In this document: positions 1 to 12,663 of the stretch, in pieces | How positions within the stretch are numbered: position 1 is the stretch's first letter | Layout of the letters: each line of letters starts with the position of its first letter | DNA from: Serratia symbiotica | GTDB taxonomy: Bacteria > Pseudomonadota > Gammaproteobacteria > Enterobacterales > Enterobacteriaceae | Direction of reading: 5' to 3' | NCBI GenBank assembly: GCA_900380265.1 | Contig: LR025083.1 | Span: forward strand, 186,001-250,000 | DNA length: 64,000 bases | Notes under the pieces: generated by a model | What the model saw: the letters and a program-made list of their open reading frames with translations, nothing else | Told to the model about the DNA's origin: nothing | Database searches by the model: none | Position numbers and translations under genes: made by a program

Positions 1-1470
1 GACCACATCAGCAGTTTTTTATGGTTTCCAGGCAGTTTGGTATGCTTCCTTGCAACTATTGCCGGGCAATTAGGGATAATTGCCTGGTCTTCGATTAGTT
101 TAAGCTTGAAATTATACTGAGTTAGTATGCTGCAGATTTGCAGCCTAAGCGTTACAACACTAATGGAAAGTGACGTGGGAATAGCTTCTCTCTTCTACAG
201 TAGTAAGAATCTATATGACATTTGAATTTTATTACTGCGTGTGAACTACTTTTTTAGTCAAACCTCGCGATAGAATGGCTAGTGTTTTAGGAGGTCCCGA
301 CATTCTATAGAAATAAATAAAAATCATGCTTTAGCGATTGCATAGATGTCAGGACGCATTATGGATGCAGTTGATTCTCTGTCAGCTTTTTCTTAAATAA
401 TATTAGTATACATTCCAAAGATGGGAACACTAATTTTAAGGGTTTAGGTGTGGACGGTGTTTTGGAATTTATCAGTACTATCACTAAAGCATAAAGCTGA
501 TATATGAAAAGCAAGGAGCTTTGCATGCATTCATAAATCAATTTAGCGTTTAAGTAGTACGCAGATCAGTCTTTAGAATCATTAGTGATCTATAGTAATA
601 AATTATTTACATGGTTAATTTGAAAGGTTAACTCGGGTTAAACCTATAATATAATTCTGTTCGGGTTATGTATATAAGGTATGTGAGGGAGCTGCTATTA
701 ACGGCATAGCTTATTAATACGTATATTTCCAGATATTTTGCTATAAGAGTGTGGAGGTTTTAATGCCTCACCTTAAACAAGTAATTACAGTGCTCAGGAT
801 AATGGCCGCTATCTCACTATAGCTAACAAAATAAGATAATATATGTTAAAAATATTTTATTTGTATGATTGTTTAATCACTCTAAATGGAGTAGTTTAAG
901 GAACTAGAAGATGACAAATACAGTTAGCTAAAAATAATGGAATTACCGGAATGTTCTTTTACTCAGTGAGTTAAAATACTGTATTTCAATAAATTATTTA
1001 CTTTCAATTTCTTTGAAATAAAGATGAAGGTAAGTCATTATAACTATAAAGTGCAGTAAAAGTAAATTATATTAAATTCCAATCGAAACTGAACATAGTT
1101 AATAACAGTAAGGCATGTTCTTGCACTGAGAAATAACCAATCAAGTTCTATTTTATAAGAAAAATAAGAAGGGTAACATCAATAATGTTGGGATGCATAT
1201 TCATGTTATTTATTTATTTAATATTAAACCTATCTCAATAGTTTGCAGTGATGTCATCGCAGGTGAATGATGATAAAATAAAGTGTTTATTTTATGCTAG
1301 ATAGCCTTTGAAATGCTAATGCATTATTCTGCGTTAAGGAAAGCTGGTAGGCTATATCAGCTGGACTGTGATGGTTTAGGAGTAATTAAAAGATACAGTT
1401 GTTCTCGATTGCATTACTTTTATGAAAATAATAAACAAGCATTGATATGATACTAAGTAGTCTCACGTTG
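1..1470. other. Gene desert, nothing recognised
   Basis: This stretch is AT-rich and has stops in all frames; the longest open frames are about 60 codons and resemble nothing. By enterobacterial synteny the neighbour beyond yadH would be the yadI/yadE/panD area, but I could not match any of it. Confidence 0.5.
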
Positions 1471-2241
1471 TATTGACCTGAGATTGAAAATCTGGTTTTG
1501 TCTAATATAAAATGTATTTTTAAAGTAGTAACACTCCTTTCTGAGAAAAAATTAAGTCGGCTAATAATTAACTGTGCACAGTTTAAAGGAATGTGAAAGA
1601 ATATATAAGTAGAATAGATAGAACACTTCGATAAATACTATTAATACATCCATTGATAATATCCGCTGTTCAGCGCTTCAATCTATAAATATATAGCTGA
1701 ACTCACTTATTAGGTGGGTGCTCTAGGTGAGATGTCGTTTGCTCCAATACCTGCTGTCGCCTCAGCGAATAGCATACCCAGCCAGGAGATCAGGACATCC
1801 GTTACTAGTAGTGTCAGCATAAGTGCTTACTGAGTGTGTACCTGCTGTGTGAACAAATCAGCGAGAGCGCGGTGACTACCGTGTTAACGCAAATGACGCA
1901 TGCGATGCTGCTATCAATATAACCTGTGATCAGCACATGGATTGGCTTCGGTTCCAGCACAGTTATTCAATGTTATGTTGGCATGTTTCAGTAAATAATG
2001 ATTTGGTAATTTGGCACATAAGTCCTAAGTTACCGACACCATGAACAGGCCGAAACTGTAAATTGCAGATAACTAGAGCTGTGCATAGCCTCGATGTTTG
2101 AACCGATTAAGTGCCTGAATATAATGAATATAGTGACATGGCCATTATAGGTAGAATCAAAGTTCTAATCGAGATGTGCGCATAGAGCCGGATATCTTTA
2201 GAATAGGTTCTTCACGGTCCTCCAATACAAACTAATCATGT
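1470..2241 (-). pseudogene. yadH: yadH remnant, ABC-2 type transporter permease
   Basis: YadH is the inner-membrane permease partner of the YadG ATPase in an uncharacterised ABC exporter. Read on the minus strand from an ATG near 2241, the frame begins MISLYWRTVKNLF then a stop, which lines up with the YadH start M-HLYW---K-(I/L). About 30 codons on it gives TIFIIF where YadH has TLYFIIF. Further down, NIE-stop-L matches the NIEELL segment, and ANDIS matches the conserved TFDDIS segment. Several in-frame stops and frameshifts make it non-functional. The neighbouring can remnant sits where yadG-yadH and can lie divergently in E. coli. The start is well placed; the 3' limit is estimated from the usual length of about 256 residues. 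Confidence 0.72.
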
Positions 2242-2340
2242 TTTCCCATTGCATAAAGCGTTGTGATGCATATTCCTTATAACAGGTTACTTTTATTGCG
2301 TATGCGCAGTGCGTGCACATCCGGCACGCCCTATGCCTAG
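2242..2340 (-). pseudogene. yadG: yadG C-terminal scrap, ABC transporter ATPase
   Basis: Just upstream of the yadH start on the minus strand the bases encode ALRIRNKSNLL then a stop, which matches the YadG C-terminus SMRNKANRLEEL. A full yadG would need about 930 bp, but only some 450 bp separate yadH from the can remnant, so most of the ATPase, including any Walker motifs, has been deleted or is beyond recognition. With yadH this was a two-gene export operon. Synteny and this short match are the only support. Confidence 0.55.
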
Positions 2341-2689
2341 AAGAATTTGTTCACCCATGCGCGAGTGTTAGCTCTACCTTTTGAGGATAGGCGCTACCCA
2401 TGAGGGCGCTGTAGTAAGTATGTGACTGTAGGCACATACTGTGCGCCGCCAGATTAAGACTGAGGGTTGCGGGGTGTAGCTGGAATAGCCGTCTTTAAAT
2501 TGCAATGTTTTACATCAGTAGCTTGTGTTGGAATATTGCTATACTGTAGAGCAGTATTTTTACCTCTTCTAGATAATAACTGGTGGGGTAATAGTGTCGC
2601 CAGAGGTTTCATTTGCTTAAAAAAGCTATACATGGATCCGCCGAATGCAATAGCTACTCTGGCAATTAGTTTGTTAAGGATCAGCAGTT

Positions 2690-3370
2690 ATAGTTAGTAT
2701 ATAAGTGAACGGACGATCATCCAAAAGTGGTTCATACAGGGTCACGCCATAGTAACCTGTGCTTGGTTGACTAACTTTGCGTTAGGCCTCGAACAGTTTG
2801 ATGTGAATGCCAGTATGACTAGGCAACTGCCTGTTTAGCCTAACCATATCTTTATCGATTATAGACGGACACCTTACTATTTTAGTAGGTGAGTTGGCAG
2901 GGAGCTCTGATCCTGCCAATTGTAGTAAGTTCCTAACCCGTTCGGGCAGTAGGCATCAATATGCTTGGGTTCAAGATGCAGATCAATGCTCGTTATCGCT
3001 TTAGCCCACTGGTATAGTTCTTGGTGAGTGCTGATTAATCCAGTGGATTTACATGTGATAGAGTTATGATTGACAATCAATAAGCTATGGAACCCCAGCG
3101 TAACGATAGGATGCTTATCGACTGTATTTTGACTCGGGTCCATTCGTACCGGCATGTCATCATTATTCTTATTTCTAAATTTTGACGCTTGCCGTATGTT
3201 ATTCCAAATGTAGTTTATTCCGTACCGTTAATGGTGTATATGAAAGAAATAAAGTACTTGTTACTAACAATAAAGATTGTTAATAAGGTATAAATTAATA
3301 AGATATAGAAATGTTTAAAGCTGAGCACATTCGTAAAAATTATTTTTTATGCCTAGAATGCACTGATAGC
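2690..3370 (+). pseudogene. can: can remnant, beta-class carbonic anhydrase
   Basis: Carbonic anhydrase 2 hydrates CO2 to bicarbonate for carboxylases. The best-preserved part, about 3030-3150 on the plus strand, reads VLIN..DLHVIEL-stop-LTINKLWN.PQRNDR, which aligns residue by residue with the [20 protein letters not shown] / MPQERR segment of E. coli Can, including a stop at the conserved Trp. Immediately before it, the bases around 2990-3010 resemble the zinc-ligand CGHYGCGG codons, but the cysteine and histidine are lost. Position opposite hpt and divergent from yadG-yadH matches enterobacterial order. The outer limits are estimates. The gene is clearly dead, so the bicarbonate supply must come from elsewhere. 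Confidence 0.75.
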
Positions 3371-3932
3371 TGGATTTCAACAGAATGTCTAACCGTTAGA
3401 GTCTGCTGACTTTGCCGTTCACTAAACGTGCTTAATTTAGTGATCTAGGAACCTCTTCACTTTCTATCGGTTGTACAGTAGTTGTCCGTTTTCTCGGTTG
3501 AGAATATCATGAGCTGCGGTCATTGGTGCTGCTAGGGGTTCAATCTTTCCGCAGCAGCAGTGACTGGAAGCTCATAGACAGTAGTACCTAATGCATATCT
3601 TCAACCTGTGATTTTTAGTAAAAAACAGAACACGAATGTGTGAGTTTCCGATGGAAAGCGCCTTGACGTGCTATTCATAGTTAACGTTATGTAACAGTGA
3701 TGTAGCTTGGGCTATGTACGATCAAACTGTTCCGTTTGGTAGCAGAGGTGGAAAGTAATGACTTGTCGTTGTATGCATAGCAGCATTGAGGATGGGCTTG
3801 TGCGATCTGGTTTTATCGGCCTAGCCAAGACACCATAGAAATAGGCTAGCGTAAAATCAGTAACCCTATCCTGGCACAAAAGCAAGATTGATATTTTATT
3901 GCGGGTAAAAATGCCCAATAATACAACTATTA
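3370..3932. other. Spacer between can remnant and hpt
   Basis: No gene is recognised here. An open frame at 3712-3918 (-) looks like chance. A small hairpin (7-bp stem, 3923-3940) overlaps the hpt stop codon and is followed on the minus strand by a short T-rich run, so it could be a weak terminator. Confidence 0.4.
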
Positions 3933-4469
3933 CTAGTTGTCCATAAATACAACTTTCCCGATGTAAGGAAGATGTCGGTATTGTTGAGCATAATCTATAC
4001 CATAGCCCACTACAAATTCATCTTGAATCGAGAAACCTACGTATTCCACCGGCACGTCTACTTCACGGCGATCAGGTTTATCTAATAAGGTGCAGATCGC
4101 CAGTGACTTTGGGGCGCGTAACGCTAGCATGTTGCGTATTCTATTTAGAGTATGACCGGAATCAATGATATCTTCGACGATCAATACGTCTTTAGCACGT
4201 ATGCTCTCATCCAGATCCTTGAGGATCTTCACATCATGGGTAGTGGAAATATTGCTGCCATAGCTAGAGGTGGTCATGAAATCAATTGCGTGCGGCGCTG
4301 CGATAGCACGACATAAATCAGCCATAAACATAAAGGATCCACGTAGCAGACCGACCAGCAGCATGTCGTTACTTCTGTCATGGTAATGTTCAGTAATTTG
4401 TCGGCCAAGTTCGACGATACAGGTGTTGATTTCTTGTGTGGAAATCATTACCTCTATAGTATGTTTCAT
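3933..4469 (-). CDS. hpt: Hypoxanthine phosphoribosyltransferase
   Basis: Hpt salvages hypoxanthine (and guanine less well) with PRPP to give IMP/GMP in the cytoplasm. The 178-residue product has exactly the E. coli length and is highly similar throughout. The PRPP-binding loop [10 protein letters not shown] lies at residues 98-107, the LLRGSFMF segment at 41-48, and the C-terminal [19 protein letters not shown] is intact. I start at the ATG at 4469 (MKHTIEV), which matches the family start, rather than five codons upstream. A GTGAG stretch lies about 12 nt upstream. The gene stands alone between decayed neighbours but keeps its enterobacterial place next to can. No damage is visible, which points to selection for purine salvage in a cell that probably takes host purines. 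Confidence 0.97.
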   Translation of the reverse strand: MKHTIEVMISTQEINTCIVELGRQITEHYHDRSNDMLLVGLLRGSFMFMADLCRAIAAPHAIDFMTTSSYGSNISTTHDVKILKDLDESIRAKDVLIVEDIIDSGHTLNRIRNMLALRAPKSLAICTLLDKPDRREVDVPVEYVGFSIQDEFVVGYGIDYAQQYRHLPYIGKVVFMDN

Positions 4470-4555
4470 TATTTTATATCTCACTGATTTTTATCAGTTA
4501 AATTTTACTAACCTTGCTATCGTCAGTCATTAGTGATACCCAGATTAATATGTGA

Positions 4556-4583
4556 ATTATTGCATAAAGCCCAAATGATGCAA
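4556..4583 (-). promoter_or_regulatory. Putative hpt promoter
   Basis: On the minus strand, TTGCAT (4583-4578) and AATAAT (4561-4556) are spaced by 16 nt, about 90 nt upstream of the hpt start. The two boxes are also part of a 7-bp inverted repeat (ATTGCAT/ATGCAAT). In DNA this AT-rich such matches arise by chance, so this is tentative. Confidence 0.33.
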
Positions 4584-5353
4584 TATGGGTAAGATAGAGA
4601 AGCAGACGGCGAGTATACAGTTGTCGAGAGAGATTGTTAAAGGAGAAGATGATAACCTCAGTATAATGTTCCAGCCATCCCTCTTGGGATTGGGTGTATA
4701 TTTATATGATCCCTCACAAGTTTCTCATTTTGTAACTGATGGAGCTCGTTGCAGATAGCTGTATCGTAAATATCTATGTAGTTTATTATGAATTGTTTTC
4801 ATACAGCATTAGCTGTATTATTAGCTATGCCTAATTCAAACCTAGGTAAAGAGGGTGCATATCTCTATGTGATGATAAAATATCATGACAATATCATCTA
4901 ATTATAGAATCAGAGCTCGGTTAGCAGTGTGTGTTTTTACTTGGTTTTGATATATGTCCTCTTAATAACAGCGTGAAGGTCATGATGGACAAAAGAAGTT
5001 TAAACCTTATGCGCAAAACAAGCTGAAAAACTGCAAATTCAGACCCACCTTAAGTGGGTTCCTGTCTGCTAGCACAGATAAGCCTCAAAACGGCGTGCAA
5101 TGCTACGTACAATGCTCATATTAGCATGCAATGCATAACAAACAGGTATAGAAGGCCTAAAATAGTTGCTTATGTAAAGCAGTTCTCTATGGTGATAGAG
5201 AGGTGGTAGTGAGTAAGTTATGAGGGGGTAAAAACAACGTTAAGCTTTATTTATAAAGAGAAGACGCTCATTCAGCAGATAGGCAGTCATGTTGCCTGCT
5301 ATTTACGTGCAATAGGTGATAAAAAGTAAAATCGTCGCTATATTCACACTAGC

Positions 5354-5375
5354 GTACGATACTGGCGTATCGTAC
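5354..5375. repeat. Inverted repeat, 9-bp perfect stem
   Basis: GTACGATAC and GTATCGTAC flank a TGGC loop. No live gene is within 800 bp and no T-run follows. Confidence 0.6.
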
Positions 5376-7924
5376 ACATTCTTAAATGTAAGGTAGTGCT
5401 AGTGCCCGGATATCTTTTCCCCCTCCCCAGGTAACAGACATGTTAGTTGATTGAATATTTATTTAAGAATTGGCTATTGTGAAGTTACAAGCCCCCCATA
5501 ACAATTTTGAGCTAAAGATCACTCAATTGTTAACCTATTAGAGCCAAGGCTGCGTTTAGTCTTGCGCGAAACGAAACCGTGCATTTTGCAGCTAGAATAA
5601 GTAACTAATTACAAATTTCCCACCCCTGTATTACTAATAAAGTTCACCGTTAGTAACTGGATCACTTCCCTTGCCGCCTATTCAAGAATTGAACCACGAC
5701 GATGTTAGTATAGGCGTAATAAATCTGGGGTCTCGTCCTAATCAAGTGTAGTAATGCCTTTTAATGATGATTAGGTGTAGTTTTATAATTTAAAAACAAC
5801 ATCATTATTGTTAATGTTTCTGTATAGTCTTCTTTAAAGTCAGTATTAGGTGAATGGTTTAAAAATGAAAGAACTAACTGATTAGTGCGTAGTATGTATT
5901 GACCTAAATAAGTATGATTTTAATTATTTACATGTTCCAACATTAAAGGTAAAAAATCGCTTACTTTGACAGAAAAGTACTAGTATCTGAGTAATGGAAG
6001 AAGCTTTAAAATACATTCTATACAAGAAACAGTAATGATGATATCAGTGGTATGCGATATCTACAGCTAATCAATATAAATTATTAGCACGCAGCTGACT
6101 AATCTTGATCGATGATGCCAATTAATCGTGAATCCCTATTCCCTCTTTCCTGTTTCAGCCTAAACCAGCCATTCCGTTAGGCAGAGTTACTTCAATATAA
6201 TATTCTAACTCTCTAATCTGTTGTAGAGAGTGGGTTGGCATATTCTGAATACTTGACAATAAACTAGTAATTACTTTTCTGCTAGCAGAAATACTCCTTA
6301 CTACAATCAGCATAGTTTTGGGTATAAGCATTGCTCCAATCATTTATTGGATCCCCTAATCACTTCAACTGATTAGCAAGAATTATTAGTTCGTGGCTGC
6401 CTATTCAAAACATGTGCTCCGTATTGCCTGAGGTGTGATAGGAATTCGCTTTCTTGACTGTCATTAACCTATTCTTCATGAGAATCAGTAGATTAAAATC
6501 GCTGTTACCTTTCTTCTTAATCCGCTGATTCATCTTCTAAAAAGCATAAAAACACGGCCGGTAGTTAACCTGTTACATTATTTATTGTCCCCCCTGAATA
6601 GGTGTTCTTATATTGACTTGCTGAGCCTTCACAGAATTCAACAAGAAACTGACTGTTTCCTTTTTTGCAAAAATAAAATTCATAACATGTAAAGTTAGGA
6701 AGTATTGTGTTAAGAATATACTAATATTTGATTGGTTAAGTAGCACACCGGTATCTTTTGCTATCTTGTGTATGATAATCGATAATACGTAGCGTCTACA
6801 ATAAAAATATTCTCGTCTGTCATCGAGATTAGGCTCTGGTTTTTGACACTGACAACCAGAAGAGCGGCATTAGCTGGTATGATATTAATGACATGAGGGT
6901 GCGATATCTGAAAGGTTGAAGTGGGCAAATTACATTTATGATCTTTGAGAAATTTATTGATCTAGAGTGGCGTAATACGCCTGGCTATAATTATAAAGTA
7001 AAAGTTGACATGATATAATGTCTTTATATGCGCGCTCCTCGAGGTGGTTGTATACTGGCCAAGTGTTTTGATAAACCCCAGACTTAGTAGTATCTAGAAA
7101 ACCGGTCCTCTCGATTATCTCAAGATGTTAGTTTGCCGATTTTAGTGTCTCTGTATTGATTCTGAATGTTATTTTTCTTAAAAAGAGTGACTTCATACTT
7201 ATGACCAACACTATTCCGCCAGTATAATCGATGGGTGTTAGTATGCTATGAGAATTATTAATTAGTACAAACCTAAATTTTCTGATTTCGATATCCTCAC
7301 CAGGTGAGCATATAGGAATCCCCGGCTTCTGTAATCCGCCCTTCTTAATATTTATAAATCAATATTGCCATTGAAAGTTTAACTCAATTATTTGATGATC
7401 AGGCATCTATTAAACAAACAATAATACTAATAAATATTAATGCTGGGTTATTAAAGGTATAATAAATATTTCCGTTCCTTATATCTTGGGAACTATTATT
7501 GATGCTGGGTCAAGCATCTTTCTGCTCATTTGACTAGAATCGCCAATAATATTTATAGATTTTTAGCTTACTCAGCAAAGCTGTCTTTATTTATAAAATA
7601 TTCTAAGTTAATATTTGATAAATAAAGGAATTAACTACAATGTCGTAGTTATATAATGTTGGTCATAACCAATGCCCAAATTTATGCTGCTGTTTTGCTG
7701 TATTGGTGCATACTATAAGATACCTGTATCTGGACATGGTATTTATACCGTCCTCCAAGGAGGGTAAAATAGTTGTTCCTGATAACGGTAGACAATATTC
7801 AATGTTTTTAAAATAGGATCTAGTTTTAAATTAGTTAGTTGTTTGACGGTTAATAACTAGCCTGCTATAGTAGCCCATATAATAATACTATATTATATGA
7901 ACAGCGGGTATCAATCCCGATTTA

Positions 7925-7967
7925 ATCAGCATCTAGCCTGCCTATTTCAGGTGGGCTAGATGCTGAT
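7925..7967 (+). repeat. Long stem-loop, 19 paired bases
   Basis: Left arm 7925-7943 pairs with right arm 7949-7967 across an ATTTC loop. Seventeen pairs are Watson-Crick and two are G-T. The two G-T pairs are tolerated only in RNA copied from the plus strand, whereas the minus strand would have two C-A mismatches. No T-run follows, so it is not a textbook terminator now. It stands more than 3 kb from the nearest intact gene (hpt). Confidence 0.75.
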
Positions 7968-9601
7968 GCATGAAATGTTAAAATAATAACAGTATTTGTG
8001 ATTTGGTCTGCACTTATATGTATCGCTTAGTGTGTCAATAACATCGGATTTACCGTTACTTAAAAGCGCTTCCTGACAGAAATGACCACCTATTTTCCCC
8101 GCTCTTAGGTTTGGCCGGCGTCTTAAAGTGTAGCAAAGTAATTTCAAGTTTCTAGGCCTTGTACTGAGGGAAACATTTTTCCAGTTAGAAAAGGCAGCTC
8201 TGAATACCTAGAACTAGCGAACGTTTCTTGAGATAAATGGTAGTCGAATCGGCTTTAGTTTTACAGGTTAATATTTCTGAACAATATTTAGGTTGTATCT
8301 TGATTATTCCCAATTTAGATATAAGCAGGTGTAGTGAGCATAGCGTATGCTGACTCTATTAGAATTAGTGCCTAATTGATAGGTTAAATAAAAAATACAC
8401 TAGCCTAATGGCATCGGCTTGTAGCCTCTTTAATCATTTTCAATCTGAACTACGGTGCGGTATGGATTTTTAATTCCTCTTAGATTATGAGTCACTGATA
8501 CAAATAACACTGAAAGGTAACTGAAGCGCTGCGAATCCAAACAAGTTCCGGTTTAATACGAAAATATCCCTATAGTAATTTTCTGGCGCATTAATTTTAT
8601 GCTACCAAGTGCGTCCTGCACCTCTCATGAGAGATGTTTCTCGGAAAGCGCCCGTAACCTTGACTGTACATCGTTTCTTATAGATACGTCATGAAGCGAA
8701 GGTTTTCCAACCTTCTTTCTTTGTATCGTGGAAAGTGTGCCGAAATCGAATCTGTTTTCTGCTGAATGATATTCAAGGGTATTGCGGTCTCGCAGCTTTT
8801 CTTATAGCAGTTGGCTAGATTGTAGTTGAATACGAGATTCGGATGTTCGCCACCATCTTTGATATAGACGAGTGTCTTGCTGCTGACACGGAGTTGAACT
8901 GTGTTTTGAGAGATACTATAAGTGAGAGTTTTTATCGAAACCTAGTTTATATTACAGTTGGCTCATATGGATCAGACAGGGATCTTGTTGGCCGTTCTGT
9001 TTTGAAGTTATAGCTAGATCTGTACTATTTTTAGTATTTGACGCTCTCCATTATAGCGGCAGTCACTTAATGGAGATCCTGAATCAAAGTTTGGAAGCTA
9101 AGGTTGTTTTATAAAGCACGCATCTTTTTCTGTCTTACTGTTGAGTTTACATTGTTTCTGGCGTTTTGGAAAGTGCAGACGCATCGCTGAAATATTAGGT
9201 GATAAGATAGTATCCTTTAATCTTATATAGCACATAAAATAGAAGCTATCACAGACACTAGAGGATACGTGGTGCTCTAACGAGCAGTAGTTTTTAGGCA
9301 TGCAGGAATCGTTCGATAAGTGACCCAGCAGTTTATATTCTAGTGATTTATACGGGTCCCTTTTAGTTGAATTAGCGTGATTCCCTCTTAGTCAAACAGC
9401 AGCGCCATTTATGTAGACTGAATCAGTTGATGCTATGTAGGCTAATAGCCTACCTGTATTAAGTGTTTATGGTCGGGGTAGGTTTGAATCTTGTAATAGA
9501 ATAGTATGCCTCTGATTCCTTTAACTTAGCTTCATGGACTCTACCAGGGATTAGCGAGGTATGTTAGACATTTAAATAGTAGATGAGTATATAGCGATGC
9601 G

Positions 9602-9619
9602 CTACGCCAATTGGCGTAG
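9602..9619. repeat. 18-bp perfect palindrome
   Basis: CTACGCCAATTGGCGTAG reads the same on both strands. It could be a degenerate operator or old terminator stem; nothing nearby decides. Confidence 0.5.
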
Positions 9620-11408
9620 AGATACTTTTTATTTAGTGAATGTAATCTCAGATACTCTCTGTACTTTTACTAGAGTGATTGTGGTTCAGCAACTTTCACC
9701 GGGGTGCTCTGAGTTTCTTGATTAGATATTATTCCGTTATTCTAATTTCTTTAGAAATTGTGTAGGTAGAAGAAATTCGATGTTCTGCTCATGCAATATA
9801 GTATTTTGATCTTGACCAGAATGGATGCTGCTAGGATCAGCTGGTTAGTGGAGGAGAAAGCATTACGATTGATTTTTTGTAGTCCTTGACGGTGGGATTA
9901 GTATTGAATTAGATTATCTCTATATATAGTCGCCCTGTATGGTTTAATTAAACTAAAGGTAGTAATATTTAAATAGGCATTCAGAAAAATTGCGATAGAA
10001 ACCATAATTAATAGACTAATTTTTATTAAACTATACTAGTTCCGGCGATTGGCAATCAATGCCTGATGGTGTCTGGGCAGGTAAAGCTTATATTCACGAT
10101 TTACATCACTAGGTTGATAGTGGCGATTCATCGCTACGATCACATGTAATCGGTTAAGTCACTTGTGAGATAAGTGACTTTTAGCGCTGTAGTGTAGCCT
10201 CCTGTAGGCTGTACAAACCTGTAGTTGTTAGTCAATAAGTATAAAGTGGCACCCAACTAGAATAGCCCATTCGAACCTGGTTTTAGAAATAGCTCAATAT
10301 GCTTAAAGGTAGCAACATAGTACAAACAAGAAGTGATGGCCTGCTGATATTGTATTTACCTTTCTGTTTATACCTATTCATAGTGGTTAGTGGTCATTAG
10401 TGCAGCTGATAAGCTGGTTCTAATCCCAGGTATGGAGGACTGTTCTTGATGCGCTATATCGGTATAGCGATGCCGCTATGCGGTATTATCCGTTTCTGCA
10501 GTAGTATTGTGATTTGGCACCTTGATACAGCAACTCTGTAGTAATGCTAATTAGCTTTATTAAAATCGACGCTTGATATCTTACTTATATCTAAATGTTG
10601 TTCGCTATCTGCGGATGATAAATAATGGATATTAGTAAAATAGTTTTTAAGGATAAAAGATCTTAATCTTATGGTATGAGTATAGATCTGAAAAGCCAGT
10701 GTTGGTGGTTGATGCGAAAGTAATGATAAATAACTTAATCGATAACTTAACTTTATTAATCGACTTTATTTTTCAATCGTTTTATTACATATATTTATAG
10801 TAATAGATTTGTATTGTCTTTTCACTAAAATAAAACATAAATTTAATTGGGTTTTTATATACAGATTTGGACTAGTCAAGTCCTTAGGTTAAAGGCCTTA
10901 TGTTTATTTAAATCACTTATTCTAATATAGATGAGGTTGAATAAGCTACATGTGTATAGGGAACTAATTTTATTAACTGAACTGATAGATATGAACAGAT
11001 ATTGACTACATCGGATATAATCCTTACAAAAATCAAAATAAATAAAGAAGAAGATAATAGTTGGCGGTTGCCATGTAAACAATATATCAATCAACTTGAT
11101 GGCCATCCCATATATTTAAGAGGTACCTGTTCCAGGTAGTCAATAAGTATGTAAAATACTAAAATTTTACATGCAATACGAGCGTCATGATTCAGAGATT
11201 AGGGATATAAAAATAAGTGCCTCCTATTCTGACAGCTGGCGAGTTTCTAAAATATTAGGCTCCTTACTTTATAGATAAAGTTAAACAGGATGTCTTATAT
11301 AGTTCGTGCTGGATGATCATAAAATGTCTGTTGGTAAGTTAATATTAACGCGCATGTTCGCTCATAGAGTTAATCGCATGAAATTGTTGATTTTTCTTCT
11401 ACAACCTG

Positions 11409-11441
11409 TATCTCTACTACTCCGATAGTGGAGTAGAGATA
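11409..11441. repeat. Stem-loop with two alternative pairings
   Basis: TATCTCTACT (11409-11418) can pair with AGTAGAGATA (11432-11441). Alternatively CTACTCC (11417-11423) pairs with GGAGTAG (11430-11436) with an outer TATCT/AGATA helix. The surrounding DNA is unidentifiable. Confidence 0.55.
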
Positions 11442-12637
11442 GATTCTTGTCAAATTCGATGAGTAGGGAAATGCTCTATTTCCACAAACGGCACTACATT
11501 AGAAGGCGGAAGATCTAGACTAGAAACGCCTGAACTTATTTTTAGGGTAGGCAATGTGTTATTGTAAAATAGTATATAGAAACAATACCGGAAGTTTTTA
11601 AATCTGCATTCTCAGATTATACTATTTATAATATTTTAAAATTGAAATAGTGTGCGTGTGATTTTAGTGAATATGGTACTGTCTGTTTACACATCCGAAA
11701 CTTTAATTTTATTCTAGTTTTTATAAAAAGAGATTAACTGAATGCAGCACATTTTATTCTGTTTAATAAATCGTAGCTAAGAGAAGACGGAGGTAGCGAG
11801 GCTTTTGTATTAATCTATATTAATGTCCACTTTTAGTATTAATGTAGTAATAGTAGTGTAGTAGAATCTGGAAGATAAGCATCTGTCCAATGAATGTATA
11901 AAGGAAGCGTGTGGCTCTGGTGACAAAGTCGGTAATCATCATTATGGTGATAAAGATAAAAGACGTTTCAAGTGTATTCAGGATATCTTTATTCATGCAT
12001 AAGCTAACGAGTTACGATTTGGAATAATTTAACACATTACATATACGGTGATCATTACAAGCAATATTGGCTATAAGAATCTAAAATTAGTAGTTGTGTT
12101 TACAACTCTATGTAAATAAAATTATTATTTGACATGTAATATTAAAAATTTTTTATAAAATAAAATTAATGTGCCATTTGCTTTGTTTGGGTTGTTAACT
12201 GTCTGATTTTAGGATGGAAGGAATAACGTAAAATACAGGTGTACTTGGTATGAGTGCAATATTCCAAATTAGGTGCGCACATATATTTAGTAATTGTTGA
12301 TGTCATTTTATTTTTTAATTTATCTTTCTTAATTAATAACACTACATTATCTGTTTGGGATGTTATCTTTAAAGGTTAAAAATGTATATTTAATTTGAAC
12401 TTTACATAAATCAGATATTTTATGCCGGCTAGCTGTGAGTGTTGATAATAAATAGGAAGCTTTTACTTAAAAAGCTAACTTAAGCTATTTATAAAATCAC
12501 AATTTACGCTCGTTGATTTTATTTTCCTAATTCCCGCTCCGCATGTTTTGAGTCGATTTATAATCGAGGTTTCTGTATATGATAGGGTGAAAGCATTTCT
12601 AAAAATTTTGTAAAACATAGAAACTTACAGCCTGTTG

Positions 12638-12663
12638 CACTATATTCCTTTTGGAATATAGTG
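12638..12663. repeat. Inverted repeat, 11-bp perfect stem
   Basis: CACTATATTCC and GGAATATAGTG flank a TTTT loop, in very AT-rich desert DNA. Confidence 0.6.

Noticed and set aside
2467-2697. 76-codon plus-strand frame
   Set aside because: It lies where yadG (minus) should be and has no resemblance to a known protein; probably chance.
10260-10285. Minus-strand GGTTCGAAT resembling a tRNA T-loop
   Set aside because: The stem pairs only three bases and there is no cloverleaf around it.
10400-10440. Possible tRNA T-arm (CTGGTTCTAATCCCAG)
   Set aside because: The loop has eight bases, and no matching D-arm, anticodon arm or acceptor stem was found.
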